Both the position numbers and the translations under genes were made by a program. Positions 20,990 to 33,300 of a stretch of 64,000 bases of DNA are shown piece after piece. Below the pieces are notes generated by a model. It was not told where the DNA came from and did not search any database. It saw only the letters and a program-made list of their open reading frames with translations. This stretch comes from Tilletiopsis washingtonensis (taxonomy: Eukaryota > Basidiomycota > Exobasidiomycetes > Entylomatales), in NCBI RefSeq assembly GCF_003144115.1, contig NW_020312007.1:153898-217897 (forward strand), read 5' to 3'. Each line of letters starts with the position of its first letter. Position 1 is the stretch's first letter.

Positions 20990-22959
20990 TCACCATTGCA
21001 CTGCTAGTCCGCTGATCGCCTCGTCGCTGACGGCGTGGTACTGCGTGCGCAGCGCCTCGTCGCCCATTGTGCCGCACAGCTGCGCTTCCACCGCACGCGT
21101 GATGGCGTCGAGCAGCTTCTGTCGCTTGACGCCGTCCTCGACCTCGCGAGCCAGCGCTGTCTGCACAGCACGCTGTGCCTCGACCGGCGTGCCGCCGACG
21201 CCAAGCGCTTGCGCAGCATGCACGCTGCCAGCCGGCGTGTCTGCAAAGTAGCGCGCCTCGACCTTGCGCACCCACTCGCGACTGGTGCCCTTCCATCCTC
21301 GCACCTCCTCTTCGCCGCCAGTGCTCAGCGGCGTAGCGACTCCGCTGCTGCTGCCTTGCGCGTCGATCTGCATCTCCGTCGAGTCGGCGGCTGCCAGAGC
21401 GCGCGCGACGAGCGAGTTGGCGCTCGGATCCGGCTGCTCTTGACCCTCAAGTGCATTTGTTGGCGGCCGCAGCTGGCCACCGCCATTGACGCATCCGCCG
21501 GGACAGGCCATGACTTCGACGTAGTCATACGCCTCGTCGACGCCGTTGCGGGCCACCGCTGAGACGGCCGCGCCTCGGCCGCGGCGCACCATGCCGCCTC
21601 TGCCGCGACGTGGCGAATCAGAGTCCTCCACGAGACGTCCCGCGACGGCGCTGTTCTTGCCCTTGAGGCCTGTGGAGCGCTGCAAGCGGCGCACGAGGTT
21701 CTGCAGGTTGCGGAAGCCGTAGCACGCCGCGCCTCGGAAGAGCACTTCGTCCGAGTCGGCCGCGCGCAGCACGTACTCCGTGTAGTCGGCACTGCGGATC
21801 GTCCGCACGTCCAGCAGCGGCTGCGGCGCCGAGTCCGGCAGCGACGCGAGATGCGTGCGCCAGGCGTCGGCGAGCAGTGAAAAAAGGAAGCCGCCGCTCG
21901 AGGAGCCTGCTGCGGGGACAAGATCGGGTATCCGCTGCTGCACTGCCTCTTGCTCGTCTTCCTCTCCGGGCACCGGGTCGAGCAGCTCGAAGCCCTCCTC
22001 GCGCATCAGTGTGTCCAGCTCGCCCGTCGTGATGACGCAATCCACGTCTCGCTGCTTCTCCTCCTCCGCGCCCTGCGCAAAGTCCGGCCGGCTCGCCTCG
22101 AGCTTCTTGTCGTAGCACGGCATCACCGCCACGTGGTAGACGGCAGCGCGTCCGTGCCACTCCTTGAGCGTGCGCTTCGCCAGCAGGCCAGCCATCTGCT
22201 GCGGGCTGCGCGTGCGCGAGAGCAGCGGCAGCAGCTCGCCGTGCGTCTTCTCGGCGTAGCACACCCAGCCAGGGCAGGCGCTGGCGAGCATTGGCAGCTG
22301 CTGCCTCGCCTTTCGCCGCTCGCTGAACTCGCGCTGGTGCGCGCGCAGCGAGAGGTGCCGCGCAAAGGTCGTATCGTGCACGACATCGAAGTCGAAGCTC
22401 GTGCGCAGGAAATGCGAGATGCGTGCGAGCAGCTGTCGGTCGGTGAGAGGCGTGACGAGGTCGGCTGAGTGCGTGTAGCGTGCCGAGAGCGAGGAGAGCA
22501 CTTGCGGCGCTATGGACGCCACGAGCAGCGGCCGGGAGCCAGACGGCAGCTGCGAGGCAGGCATAAGCTCTTGCTCGATGGGGTCGCAATGCCATCAATG
22601 CTCACCTCTGCGAAGCTTGCCAGCTTGTTGCGCATCTCTGCCGTGCTCTGCATGCCGACCAGCACCGCTTCGGCACTCGTGACGCAGCCCGAGCAGGCGA
22701 GGCAGTCGTCGAGCGAGATCTGTGCGGTCTCCAGGCGCGTGCGGGCACGCGGCTGCGGCGCCTGAGCAGCAGAGGCGGCAGTATTGGCGCCCTGCTGCTC
22801 GAAGTACGTGCCATCGGCGTCAATGGCGATGGACGTCGACGCTGCGGCGGCATCGTCGACGGGCGTCTCGACGGCGCCCGAGACGGGCTTGATGCATGCC
22901 TGCGACGGACCGAGGTAGTCGTTGAGGTCCGTCAGCGTCAGGGCGCCGGAGAAGGCCAT
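20990..22959 (-). CDS. NAR1: Cytosolic Fe-S cluster assembly factor NAR1 (Fe-hydrogenase-like)
   Basis: Exons 22606-22959 and 20990-22549 (minus strand) give 637 residues, longer than the usual roughly 500. The protein passes Fe-S clusters from the Nbp35-Cfd1 scaffold to the Cia1-containing targeting complex. N-terminal cluster ligands are C22 (SQACIKP) and C86, C89, C92 (DDCLACSGC). The hydrogenase-like domain has [37 protein letters not shown] and the final [12 protein letters not shown]. The intron is 56 nt; the acceptor GCCTCGCAG at 22550-22552 is preferred because it is pyrimidine-rich and keeps frame, although nearer AGs would also stay in frame. Extra length comes from Ala/Ser-rich and acidic insertions (for example near residues 35-75). 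It diverges from the alpha/beta hydrolase. Confidence 0.93.
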
Positions 22960-23294
22960 TCTAGCGTGCAGCGAGCTGCTGCAGCAGTGAAGGTGGGTGG
23001 AACAGACAGATGGTGGTGGCAGGGAGGGCGGGATGACTCGCACCGGCGGCTTGCAAGGTCGCGCCACCGAGAATCTTGATTACGGCCGGGTGAGCGTGGG
23101 AACAGCCGCCGGCGCCGTTCGCCGCCCGAGCGCCGGGCGCGCGGCCAAGCGAGTTGGAGCGCGCGCCTTCCCGCGTTGGGCCTTCCTTCCGCCCCACATC
23201 TTCCCTCCGCGCTCCTCGCACTCGTTCTCTTCCTGAGCACTTCTCTGCTCGTCCCATTCCTCACGCGTTCCGCACACACTCTCGGCAATCCGCC
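22960..23294. promoter_or_regulatory. Divergent promoter region, NAR1 / alpha-beta hydrolase
   Basis: 335 bp between divergent start codons. GC-rich, with a pyrimidine-rich run (CTCGTTCTCTTCCTG...) just before the hydrolase start that may mark its transcription start area. No TATA box is seen. Confidence 0.45.
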
Positions 23295-24644
23295 ATGTCC
23301 ACGAGCAACCCGTCCTCGCCGGCAGCCGCCTCGTCTGCGCACCCCAGGCCGACGCAGACCAAGATCTTCGTGCATGCCTCGTCGCCGCAGAACCCAGTCG
23401 ACATTGCGGGCATCATCGCGCAGCACGAGGTGTTCGCGCCGCTGCCGCCCAGCAATGACCCCAGCTACGCCACGCTCAAGGCGGCCCTGCCACGCCGCCC
23501 CGTCGCGCTGATCCTCCACGGCGTGCTGGCCCACAAGGTGCGTCGAAGGATGCACGTCACAGCCAGGACCGCAGCAGCGGGCTGACATGCTCTGCTTGGC
23601 GTGACAGGACCAGATCTACCACAAGAAGCTCGTCGATGCGTTGCCGATCGACAGCTTCCGCTTTGACTTCCGGTGCGTGGCCTGTGACAGCGAGCTGCTG
23701 AAGCAGCAACAGTGCTAAGACACTCTCTGTAGCGCGAATCACGAGACGCCGGGCAGCTGGGGCATGGCCAAGTTTGGCGTGAGTCTGATCTCAGTTCCGC
23801 CAAGCTACTGCTAGCTGACACGTTGTCACAGGACGACGTCGACGATCTGCGAGCGGTCATTATGTTCCTGCGCGAGCGCTACAACTACTCCATCGAGCTC
23901 ATCGTCGGCCACTCTCGCGGCTCCATAGTCGGCTGGGCGTACTACGCGCGTTTTGCCGAGGCGATGCGGGTCGATCCCGAGGAGGACATTCCGCTCTGGG
24001 CCAGTGTGGCAGGGCGCTGGCGCATGGCGGGCATCCACAAGCGTGATGCCGAGTTCAACGCCGGCTTTGCAAAGGAAGGAGTGTACCGCTGGAAGGTGCG
24101 AGTGGCGGGACAGGATCGAGAGGTGATTGTGCGCCCTGAGGACGTAGAGGCATTCGCAAAGTTCCCGATGGAGCAGACGGTGCGCAACTTCCCGGCCGAC
24201 ACAGACTGGTTCGTCGGGCGAGCAAGTCGCAGAGTGGCGTCCAGCAGCTAACGCTTCGAGCCGCGCAGCCTCATTCTGCACGGCACCGCAGACAAGACCG
24301 TGCCGACGTGCGATGCTGCGGGCTACGTCAATACGCTGACCGGGCCGGGGCGGAGACCCGGCTCGTGCCAACTATGTGCGTCGAGCTGCGCTCGCCGTGC
24401 CAGCTGCGTCTGCTGACTGTTTGCTTCAGGTCTCATCGAGGACGCCGACCACAATCTGCGCGGCAAGTTCGACGAGGTCGTCGAGGCCATCGTCTCGTGG
24501 CGGCAAAGCAGGCTAGCAGCTCGTGCTGCGCCAGAAGAGGCGGCACAGCGTGCCGGTCTGCCAGCTGCGGCTGCGGCGCCGTCGACCGGCGAGGCTATGG
24601 AGCGGACATGGCGGCAAAGCACCGACAGCAAGGTCCGTCTGTGA
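23295..24644 (+). CDS. Alpha/beta hydrolase family protein
   Basis: Six exons: 23295-23537, 23608-23672, 23733-23778, 23832-24208, 24269-24375, 24430-24644; 350 residues. The fold is shown by an early strand and oxyanion turn (RPVALILHGVLAHK), the nucleophile elbow ELIVGHSRGSIVGW with Ser in GHSRG, an acid in ILHGTADKTVP, and the catalytic His in DADHNLRG. The nucleophile motif has Arg after Ser, which is seen in a subset of small uncharacterised fungal and bacterial hydrolases. No signal peptide or membrane anchor is present, so it is probably cytosolic. The C-terminal 40 residues (SRLAARAAPEEAAQ...) look helical or disordered. Substrate is unknown. Splicing at 24375/24430 puts the short segment between acid and His in an unusual Gly/Arg/Pro/Cys-rich frame; the intron ends are canonical but this is the weakest exon. 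Confidence 0.8.
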
Positions 24645-24936
24645 AGGACACACGTCCCCTTCACCCCAGCTCTCCGTTCTCTGTGCCTCCCGCGGCGCCA
24701 CGCATGCATGGATGGAATTAGACGGTAGCCAGTGATGTGTGTGTGTGGTTGTGGGTGACGCGTGACGATGAGGACGGATCTGGCCGCTGCTGGGCGTGGC
24801 AGTCTTGTCGGGCTCTTTTGCTTCTCTTCTGCTGCCCTACGGGGGCCTTCCATTCTCCGCTCTCTCTCCATTTCCTCCCTCAGGCATCCTGCCTCGACCT
24901 GCCTATTCGTCCCATCTCCCTCTTTTTCCTGCTCCC
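24645..24936. other. Convergent 3' spacer, hydrolase / unknown protein
   Basis: 292 bp containing both 3' UTRs, with a GTGTGTGTG stretch at about 24735 and C/T-rich sequence near 24850-24930. No gene is seen. Confidence 0.45.
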
Positions 24937-26967
24937 TCAGAGGCCGAGACCGTTCAGCAAGTCGGAGTCCACGTCGTAGGCGCCGGAGAGCACGCGCTCA
25001 AAGACGCTCTGCGACGTAGCTGCTGCATCATCCGATGCGTCGTTCGCCTGAGCCGGCGGCGGACGCGGTGGCGGCACCGGCAGTGGCGGCGGATCGACGA
25101 TCGGCGGGCCCGAGATCGAGCCGGGCCCGCGCTGATTGATGAAGCTGCGGCGATAGGCAATGTCGTGCTGCGTGGCGATGCGCTCGTTGACCACCTGCCG
25201 CGCCGAGGCCAGCACGTAGGCATCCACCTTGAGACGGTAGAGATTGCTGACCAGACGCGCATGCACAGTCGTGGCGTCGGCGAGCTGGCGTGCGAGCATG
25301 GCCTCGACTGACTCGGGACGAGGATCGACTGGGAATGCTGGCGCGGCCGGAGCAGAGGAGCCGGCTGCCTCGGGAGCTTCCGGCAGTGGGCTGGCAGAGC
25401 CGCTGGCGCTGGTGCTCGCGGCAGTGCTGAGCGCAGACTGCGATCTCTCAACTCGAGCCCTGCCGACACGGGCTCTCGGCGTCGAGGCCGCAGGAGAAGG
25501 CGCCTCGCTGGAGGCAGACGCCGCGAGCGCACGCTGCAGTGCTGCCTGTGCGTTGGCCGGCAGGTTGCCGGCGCTGTTGGCAGCGATGAGAGACTCGAGT
25601 AAAGAGCGCGGAATGCTGACGTCGGGGTCTGGACTGCGCGACGATGCTGTCTGGCGCCGAGTCGACGCAGTCGCAGTCTTGCCGCTGATGCCGTCCTGCA
25701 GGTCCTTGGGCAGCGCAGGCTTCGCGAGACGGCGAGACTGAGGTCCGGCACCCTTAGCCTGCAGAGGATCCGGCGGCGGACGGAAGATGACCGATCGAGG
25801 CGTGCCGGGCGGATGCGCAGCCGGAGAGCCGAGCATCAGATCTGCTCCTGAGCGCAGCGGCGATGGAACGTTCGGGTCGCCGGCAGATGCGCTGCGAGGG
25901 CTGCCGCCATTGACCTGCGAGTCTTCCATCTGCGCGAGCAAAAGCTGCAACATCTGGTCGCCCGAGAGCGCGGATGTGGATGCGGCATCAAGACTGAGAT
26001 TTGTGCTAGCAGCGCTCGGAACAGCAACCGGTCTGGCATCCGGACGGCGGGGCGGCGGTACTGGTGCTGCGACGCGACGTGGAGCCGGAGAGGCGCTGCC
26101 GGACGCTGAGACTGGAGCGCTCTCGCGGCGTGTGCGAGCCTCTTGACCGGCGATGCGCTGTCTCTTCGCCCGGCTCACGATGTCAGTCACTGCGCCCGTC
26201 GCGGCGAGGCCGCCGCGCTTGTTCAGGCGTGCGCTCGTTCCCATCTCGTTCTCCAGCGTGCCTGGCTGCTCTGCGGGTGCGAAGCGAGCAGGCGGCAGTG
26301 CCTTACCGCCCTGCTCCGTGCTTGGCGACGGCCACGACACTTTCTCGAGGCTCTGGCTGTCGCGAGGCGAGGCAGGCCGTCGGCTACTCGAAGCTCGAGC
26401 ATCATCGTCTTGGCGAGACGATCGCGGCGTGCCTGATCTTGAGCGTGACGTAGATGAGCCTAGCGGGGTGCCTGTGGGAACGGAAGGGGAGAAAGGCCCG
26501 AGAGGGCGGCGTTCAGGACGGTTCTGGGAAGGAAGGGATGGCAAGGCTGCCGGAGGCGCGCGCACATTTTGTGTATGGCCTCTCACCGCGCCGCCGGCCA
26601 CAGGGCCGACGGCGGGCTCACTGGGGCTAGTGCGGCATGCTGCCGGCGCAGGCGAGAGGCCCTTCGCGGGTGTTGAGGTGGCTGACGTGCGGTTGCTGCC
26701 GCGTCCGAGCGGCAAGGCGATGCCAGCGAGGCGCGGTGCCGGCGGCGATGCAGCTGCTGCACGTGTGATGGCGTCCACGGCAGAGGCCGACGTGCCACTG
26801 ATATCGCCCTCGTCGTCGCTGCCGCTGTCGCTGCTGCCGAACAGATCGTCGTGATCGGCTGCCGGGGGCAGCTCGGTGACGGCGCTGGCTGGCTGCGCAT
26901 CGCCGACGATGCGGCGCACGGCAGTGCTGCGCGTCGCGGGCCGCGACGGAGAGGAGAGAGGCGCCAT
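24937..26967 (-). CDS. Unrecognised, mostly disordered protein (single exon)
   Basis: A 676-codon uninterrupted frame, the only intronless gene in the window. The start ATG at 26967 is 348 bp from the divergent NUP192 start. Most of it is Ser/Pro/Ala/Arg-rich and looks disordered, with an acidic patch near the N-terminus (DHDDLFGSSDSGSDDEGD), basic segments (SRAKRQRIAGQEARTRR near 265-285), and several SP/TP sites that kinases could use. Short helical islands are GDQMLQLLLAQMED (about 345) and SLLESLIAANSAGNLPANAQ (about 475). The best structured part is the C-terminal helix pair at about 580-640 (ESVEAMLARQLADATTVHARLVSNLYRLK), followed by a Pro-rich stretch and an acidic end. Length, codon use and lack of stops support a real gene. 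I do not recognise the family. A chromatin or scaffold role would be guesswork. Confidence 0.72.
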   Translation of the reverse strand: MAPLSSPSRPATRSTAVRRIVGDAQPASAVTELPPAADHDDLFGSSDSGSDDEGDISGTSASAVDAITRAAAASPPAPRLAGIALPLGRGSNRTSATSTPAKGLSPAPAACRTSPSEPAVGPVAGGAVRGHTQNVRAPPAALPSLPSQNRPERRPLGPFSPSVPTGTPLGSSTSRSRSGTPRSSRQDDDARASSSRRPASPRDSQSLEKVSWPSPSTEQGGKALPPARFAPAEQPGTLENEMGTSARLNKRGGLAATGAVTDIVSRAKRQRIAGQEARTRRESAPVSASGSASPAPRRVAAPVPPPRRPDARPVAVPSAASTNLSLDAASTSALSGDQMLQLLLAQMEDSQVNGGSPRSASAGDPNVPSPLRSGADLMLGSPAAHPPGTPRSVIFRPPPDPLQAKGAGPQSRRLAKPALPKDLQDGISGKTATASTRRQTASSRSPDPDVSIPRSLLESLIAANSAGNLPANAQAALQRALAASASSEAPSPAASTPRARVGRARVERSQSALSTAASTSASGSASPLPEAPEAAGSSAPAAPAFPVDPRPESVEAMLARQLADATTVHARLVSNLYRLKVDAYVLASARQVVNERIATQHDIAYRRSFINQRGPGSISGPPIVDPPPLPVPPPRPPPAQANDASDDAAATSQSVFERVLSGAYDVDSDLLNGLGL

Positions 26968-27075
26968 CGCGGGCGGCGTGGAGCTCAGCGCGCTGTGTGG
27001 CAGCGCATCAGAGGACGCTGGCCTGTGGATGCAGGTGGCAGCGGGTTGGGGATGATGAGGACGAGAAGCAAGCGG

Positions 27076-27115
<40 letters not shown>

Positions 27116-27315
27116 GCTCGATGGGCCTTCGCGCGGCCGCGTCACGTGCGCGTCGCGCCGAGCCCTGCTGCCGCTGCGAGACGCGAGGTCCGAGCCGCAC
27201 GCTCCATGCGTCGTTCCCGACCATCTTCGCCCTCCTCCGTACTCGCCCTCCTTGCGCCGCACTGCAGCTACCGCGGCGCCCAGTTTTCTCTGCCCTCGTC
27301 GTGTGTCGTGCAGCC
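26968..27315. promoter_or_regulatory. Divergent promoter region, unknown protein / NUP192
   Basis: 348 bp between divergent start codons. It contains a (CTG)12 run at 27078-27113. No TATA box is seen. Confidence 0.5.
27078..27113. repeat. (CTG)12 trinucleotide microsatellite
   Basis: Twelve perfect CTG units (CAG on the minus strand) in the promoter region between the disordered-protein gene and NUP192. It lies outside both coding regions as modelled, so it would not encode a poly-amino-acid tract. Confidence 0.95.
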
Positions 27316-30300
27316 ATGCCGGCCTCGTCGGCATCGGCCGGACCCTCGGCAGCGGCAGCGTCGGCTGCGCCGGTAGAGGCAGTATGGTGAGCTCTTGCCC
27401 CAAGCGTGATCGGCCAGACCGGCGTGTTCTGACGCTGCATGCGCCCGCAGCACCTTCCGCGATCTCTACGACAACCTCGAGTGCTCGCGACGGCACATGA
27501 CGCCCGAACAGCTCAAGACGGCGCTGCTGAAGCGCATCGGCAAGCTGCGTGCATGTGGAGAGCCCAGCGCGCGGCCGTCTGCCGAGGCTCGCAGCAAGCT
27601 CAGCAAGGGCAGTATGTCGCTGCCATACGCGCAGAATAGCTCTGTCACAGTCGACGACTTCTCGCGCGAGCTTGCCCTCTCCATCAGCGAGCGGCACGAG
27701 CTCGACGAGGTGGAGGCATACTTGCTGCTGCGCGCCTTTCTCGAGGGCGAAGACGTGAGTCTCGATCTGCTGTCGCGCGCAAGCCGCGAGAGCGGCAAGA
27801 AGAGTCGCGCAGGTTCCGGCGCACCGGCTGCCGGCTCTTCGAAGACAGCATCCGCAGCCGGCAGCTCAGAGCTGCGCGCCGACCTGCTTGACGCCTTCAG
27901 CACTTTCTACTTCGAAGAGCGCCTCTATGTGCTGCGCTGCGTCGCTGCTCTGCTGCGCATCGCGGACGACGAGTATCACGAGTTCCATGCGCTGGCAGAC
28001 AGCGTGCTCGTGGAGCTCATCACGCCCGACTTTGGCTCGCGCTGCCTCCAAGGCTTCGTCGCTCTCACGGGGCGGAGCCTGCCCGATCACATCCGCCAGA
28101 ATCCTCGACACGCAGTCTTTTGGGCGCAGCAGGGCCTGCGCGAGCAGCTTCATCTGTTGGAGACTATCTCGCTGCTCTACTACGGACGCCTGCCGCCGAC
28201 TGGCGCCTTTGTCGGCGACGTGCTGGATGTGCTGCGGCGCACCGACTTTGGCAGGCAGCAGGCCAACGCTGGCTTCTTTGACAGCCAGGCAGCCGAGCTG
28301 CTGCAGTGCATCACGCATATGCTCTCGCTCATTGCAGTCGAGAGCCTCGACCTCGAGCGCGTCATGGACGGCATTGAGCTGGGTCCCTTGTCGTCGGACC
28401 AGAGCGATGCGCCAGATGGGGGCGCCAGCCAGTCGCTCTTTGCCGACCCGCGGCAGGTCTCCGCGGGCATCGACTACCTGGAAGACTCGAGCGAGGACCC
28501 GCTCCGCTCGCCAATCTTGCTTGCCTGGGCACTCGTGCTGCAGCGGCTCGACGTGGCACTGCGCGACTGGCACGCCGCACGCCCTGGCGAGCCACTGCCG
28601 CCACGACTGCGCGGCCTGGAGCTCGAGACGACGCCGGACGACCCAGCAGGCGGTCCGCTGTGGCAGCGCCTGGCCTCGGCTGCCTTCGACCCGTCGATGC
28701 AGCTCTTCCGCACCATGCACGCCATTGTCACGTCGCCCGTGGTGTCGGCGTCCTCGACGTCGTCGGCCGTGTCGACGTCGATTGCTTCATCGCTTGCACA
28801 CCGCGCAATCTTCAAGGGACTGCTGCTGGCCGTCACCGAGGTCGTGCGTGCGCCCTTCGTGCCGGACCACGAGGGCCTGCTGCAGCTCTGGGAGGCGTTG
28901 TTCGGAGCTGGTGCTGCGCCCGAGGAAGGCGGCGGCAGCTCCGATGGTCTGGCCGCGCTCTGCACGCAGTTCTGGCAGAGCGACTTCCAGCACGAGGACC
29001 GGCGCGCGTTCCTGGAGCTGGCCGCTCGCCGGTGGCCCGTCTCCTTCCGGCCGCTCGTGCGTCTGGCGACCGCCCTCACAGGCGCCTGTGGCATCGAATC
29101 GCTCCGCAAGCCAGGCACTGCTGCATCTCCGAGCGTCGCACAAGCCTCTGCGAGCGTGTTTGAGTTCCTCGCCGAGCTGCCGGGCGTCGCGCAGGTGCTC
29201 CGTGCTCAGGCTGGAGGCGTCAGCGCAGCCTTCGAGACGCTCGACACCGGCGACTACTCCACCACGACATACCGTGCCAAGCGCTCGATCCCGTTTCTTG
29301 GCTGGCGGAGCATTCCACAGGGCACGATCGGTCGGGCCATGTCCGAAGTGGACGCGGCGCCGATAGTTGTGTGGGAGGCCACCGGGCCGATCAGCGCATG
29401 GCGCATCCTGCAGGACGTGCTCGCGAGCTTCGTAGGCCTACTGACGGGGCCGGCCTCGCCAGACGGCAACACGTCCGGCGACGACGCAAAGGTCTTCTCT
29501 GGCGGCCCAGCCAACATTCTGAGCTTCGCAGCTTTGGCGCCCGGAGAAGACCCTTCGCAGCACGGCGAGTGCGCTGCCGATATTCTGGACCTCTTCAGCG
29601 CCACAATCGCCGGCAGTCCCGAGACGTGTGCCGCCCTCCTGTCGCATCTCGACTCGTTCCCGAGATACGAGGGGCTCGACTTGGACGAAAACGCGCCGCC
29701 AGTTGACCTCGTCGAGGTGACGATGCGCATCTTCAACCAAGCGCTCGACGCGCGGCCCGTTGCCTCTCGCCTGGTCGTCAGCTCGCTCAAGCTGCTCACG
29801 CTGCTTGTCCCTGCGCGTCCGTCGGAGATCTTCGTGGCCTTGCGCTCGTCGAATGTCCTGACTGGCGGCGTCGGTGCCCTGCCCTTCCTCTCCCGCGCGT
29901 CTACGTCGGAGCTCGACACGACGGGCATCCCTCCATCGACGCTCACGATCCACGATGTGGCGCAGGGCAGCTTCGCCGGCACGCTCGCCCTCATCGACCT
30001 TCACCAGGCGCTCTTGCTTGAGATGCAGCGCTCGCAGTTCGCCATCCCGGCAGAGCTGCTGCGCATCAAGGGCGACGTGCTCCTGCGTGCCACGAGCTGG
30101 ATCGTAGAGGTCGTCTGGACCGAGTTCCAGAGCTGGCGCTACGTGCGGACTCGCGAGCAGATCGAGCTCGGCAGGCGATGCATGCGCTTCTTCGAGAGCG
30201 TGCTCCGCGACCAGAGCATGCGCGCAGCCCAGGTCGAACCCACGAGCGCTCTCGAGCGCGCTCTGGTCACCCACGCGACGCCACAGTACTTGGCGCCCCT

Positions 30301-33300
30301 CGTCGCGGTGCTGGGCACCGGGCAGCAAGTCATCACGCAGCTCTACCGTCACGTCCGACACCTCGAGGCAGAGGCCGCCGAGAGCCTCGTCGAGGCGAGC
30401 TTGCGTCTCGCCTCTCTGATCGTGCAGCGCCGCCGCCAGATTCACGCCGTCCGGCCCAGCTCGCAGTCTGCTCACCTGGGCTTGCTAGAGCTGCTCTTCT
30501 TCGACCACGCCGTCGTCGCTACGCGCCCGATGCTGGGCCGCCGCGCTGCGCGCATCGAGCTTGCCAGCGCCGTGCTGGCCTACACTCTCTTCCCGTATTC
30601 GAGCAGCCTGAGCAGCGAGGCTGCGCGACTGATCAGCGCCATCTGTCGCTCGACGGTCGAGGTCTCGGCGCCTGGACTGAGCCGAAATGCCGGACCGTCC
30701 ACAGGCATTCCGACTCTGGTCGGCCACCTCGGCTCGTCGGCCGAGCTCGAGTCGACGGTCACCGGACTCATCAGCCTTGTCGAAAGCGACTCCGTCGACG
30801 CCGACCTGCGCACGACGCTCTGGACCATGCTCGCCAGCATTGTCGACTCGCAGCCAACACTAGCGACACTGCTACTCACCGGACGGCATCTGGACTCGGA
30901 TGCCGAGCACACGCTTGCTGCAACGAAGGGCAACGCCGCCGGCGACAACAAGGAGGGCAAGAAGAGCGAGCCGGCGCTCGGCAGGACAGCGCTACAGGCC
31001 GCCCTGGACGTGCTCGACCACTGGGACGAGTACTGGACAGAGGCCCCTGCGCTGCTCGAGTCCGCGCTGCGCTTCCTCGATGTCGCGTGGCAACATGCTC
31101 TTGAGCACCGTGCTCTGTTCGCAACGCTGCGCAGCCGCAAGGACGTCTGGAAGAACCTCTTCGAGATCTCCACGAACGGCGTCATCGAGCCCCCGCCGCG
31201 GCCGTCGCGCCTTGTCGAGGTCATCGATGGCGTGCTGCAGACCGACGTCCACGACGAGGCCGCAAGCTACGCTTTCCGCACGATGAGCAGAGCACGAGCA
31301 CTCGGCATCGCCGCGCGCGACGTACAGCTCGATTTCCTGTCGGCAAAGGGCAAAGACCGCGCACAAGACAGCGCCGCAAGCGCCAGCCTCGAGGCACTCA
31401 TCGGCGTGCTGAAGGTATCTAAGCGGCTCGTGCCGATCCTCGTCAAGGTCCTGCAGTTCGAATGCGACCCAGCGCTGCACAGCGACGTCGAGTCGAGCAT
31501 GTCGCTTGCGTTTCCCGCAGTGCCGATTGATGCCTTGCGCATCCCAGCTCGCCTGGACGACTTCGACTTCTCGCGCCAGCCCGGCGACAGCTACGTGTAT
31601 GATGTCGAGCTGCTGCGGCGCAAGCTTGAGGCCTTCATTGCGCCGACACATCTCGACGGCGACGGAAGCATGACGGAGGAGGGCATCGACGACCTTGGCG
31701 TGCAGCAAGCGTCGGTGCTCCTCGCCGGTCTGAACCTCGACTGGACTGCCATCGATGCCCAGGCCGCTCTGCTGCGCGCTTGGCGATCGCTCCTCGAGAC
31801 GGCACTTGGACGCATCGGTGCATCCGTGCACGGCACGCCCGGCGCTCAGGAGCTCCGCCAGAGCTGTCTCGACGCCTGGATCCACGGCGCCATGATCACT
31901 GCGGACGAGACGCGCTCGGGCGATGTCATGCGTGGCATTCACGCCGAGCGCCTGCGCCTCTTGACGGTATTGCTTGAGGCGGCGTGGGGCTCGTCGACGG
32001 ATGCCACGCCGGCGCTTGGCAAGACCAACGCGGCGGTCGGCTCATCGAAGGACGTTCAGGCGGTGGTCAACCTCGCGCAACGTATCCTTACGCACGAAGG
32101 CTTCAGCCTCGAGGACAGCGTGCGCGAGACGCGGGCGCCGCGCTTCCACGGCGAGCTCTTCCGCATCATCCTGCTCTGCGGCCGCCGCTCTCGCGTGATG
32201 CTGAAGAGCGGCGCAGGAGCATCGAACGCACCACGGCCGCGCAACTCCGAGGCACACAGCGTGCTGCATGCTGCTGTCGACTCCTTCGCCTCGCATGCGA
32301 TCATGGCACTGCGACTGCTCGTCGACAAGGCGCTGCTGGCGAGCGCGACGCCTGCGACCGTCACCCTACGTGCTCTGAACGAGCTTGAAGAGGACCTCAC
32401 GCTCGTCAGCAGCGTGCTTGAGCTGCTCTTGCGGTCTGATCTCGGGCTGCAGCCGCACTTCTGGTCTGCAAGGTTTCAGACGACAGGCCTCCTGCCGGCA
32501 TGCGTCGACCTGCTCAGCCGTGCGCCGCTTGCGTCCGACGTCGCTGCACTTCGCGACAGCGACAGCCCGCTCGCCACACCTGCGACATCGCGGCCGCTCT
32601 TCGTGTCGTCCATCCTCAGCCTTTTCTTCGCATTGGCGTCGAACGTGTCTGCTGCCGAGCAGCTCATCCTCGCGGGCGTCATGACTGGCCTCAGCTCGAA
32701 TGCCCTGACGACAGCCCTCGAGACCGGTGCCACGCGGCCAACGCTGCCCGCCGGCGGCGTCAACCCAGGCCACGCGTGCTGGGTGCTCATTCTGCAGATC
32801 GTCGCCGCGCTCGTGCAGAGCCTCACCAGCCCGGATAGGCTCTCGCGCGGCGCCGTCGCAGCAAACAGGACATTCGTTGAGGTCGAGGTGCAAGGCTTCG
32901 TGCGCGTCTACGGCGCTCAAGTGCTCGCCGCGCTCAGCTTCGCGCCTCTGGACTCCTCACAGCGCGACTTTGGCTGGCGCGAGCGCTCGCAGGCAGAGGG
33001 CCCAAGCATCTCCTCGCCACAGCTGAGCGAGCTTGTCGTCCTCACGCAGCTCTTCTACTGCATGGCGCAGTCCGCCGACCTCACTGGGCAGCGCTCATCG
33101 CGTTCGCGCGGCAGCGACGCGAGTGGTACGGCCCGGATCTTGAACACGCTAGCCAAGCGCACCACGAGTCTGCTGCAGCAGATCGTGTACCTGCTCCAGC
33201 GCCCGCGAGAGCTCGCCAGCTTGATCTCCGGCGCCTCGTCCGGCGACGATGCGTCTTCGAGGGTGCCCGAGGCGGAAGCTGCTCTGTTCAAGCGCGAAGA

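Noticed and set aside
24269-24375. Possible frameshift in the alpha/beta hydrolase between the catalytic acid and histidine
   Set aside because: A neighbouring frame reads AETRLVPT, which looks more like relatives, but it cannot be joined by canonical splicing to the DADHN exon, whereas the chosen frame can. I left the gene as intact.
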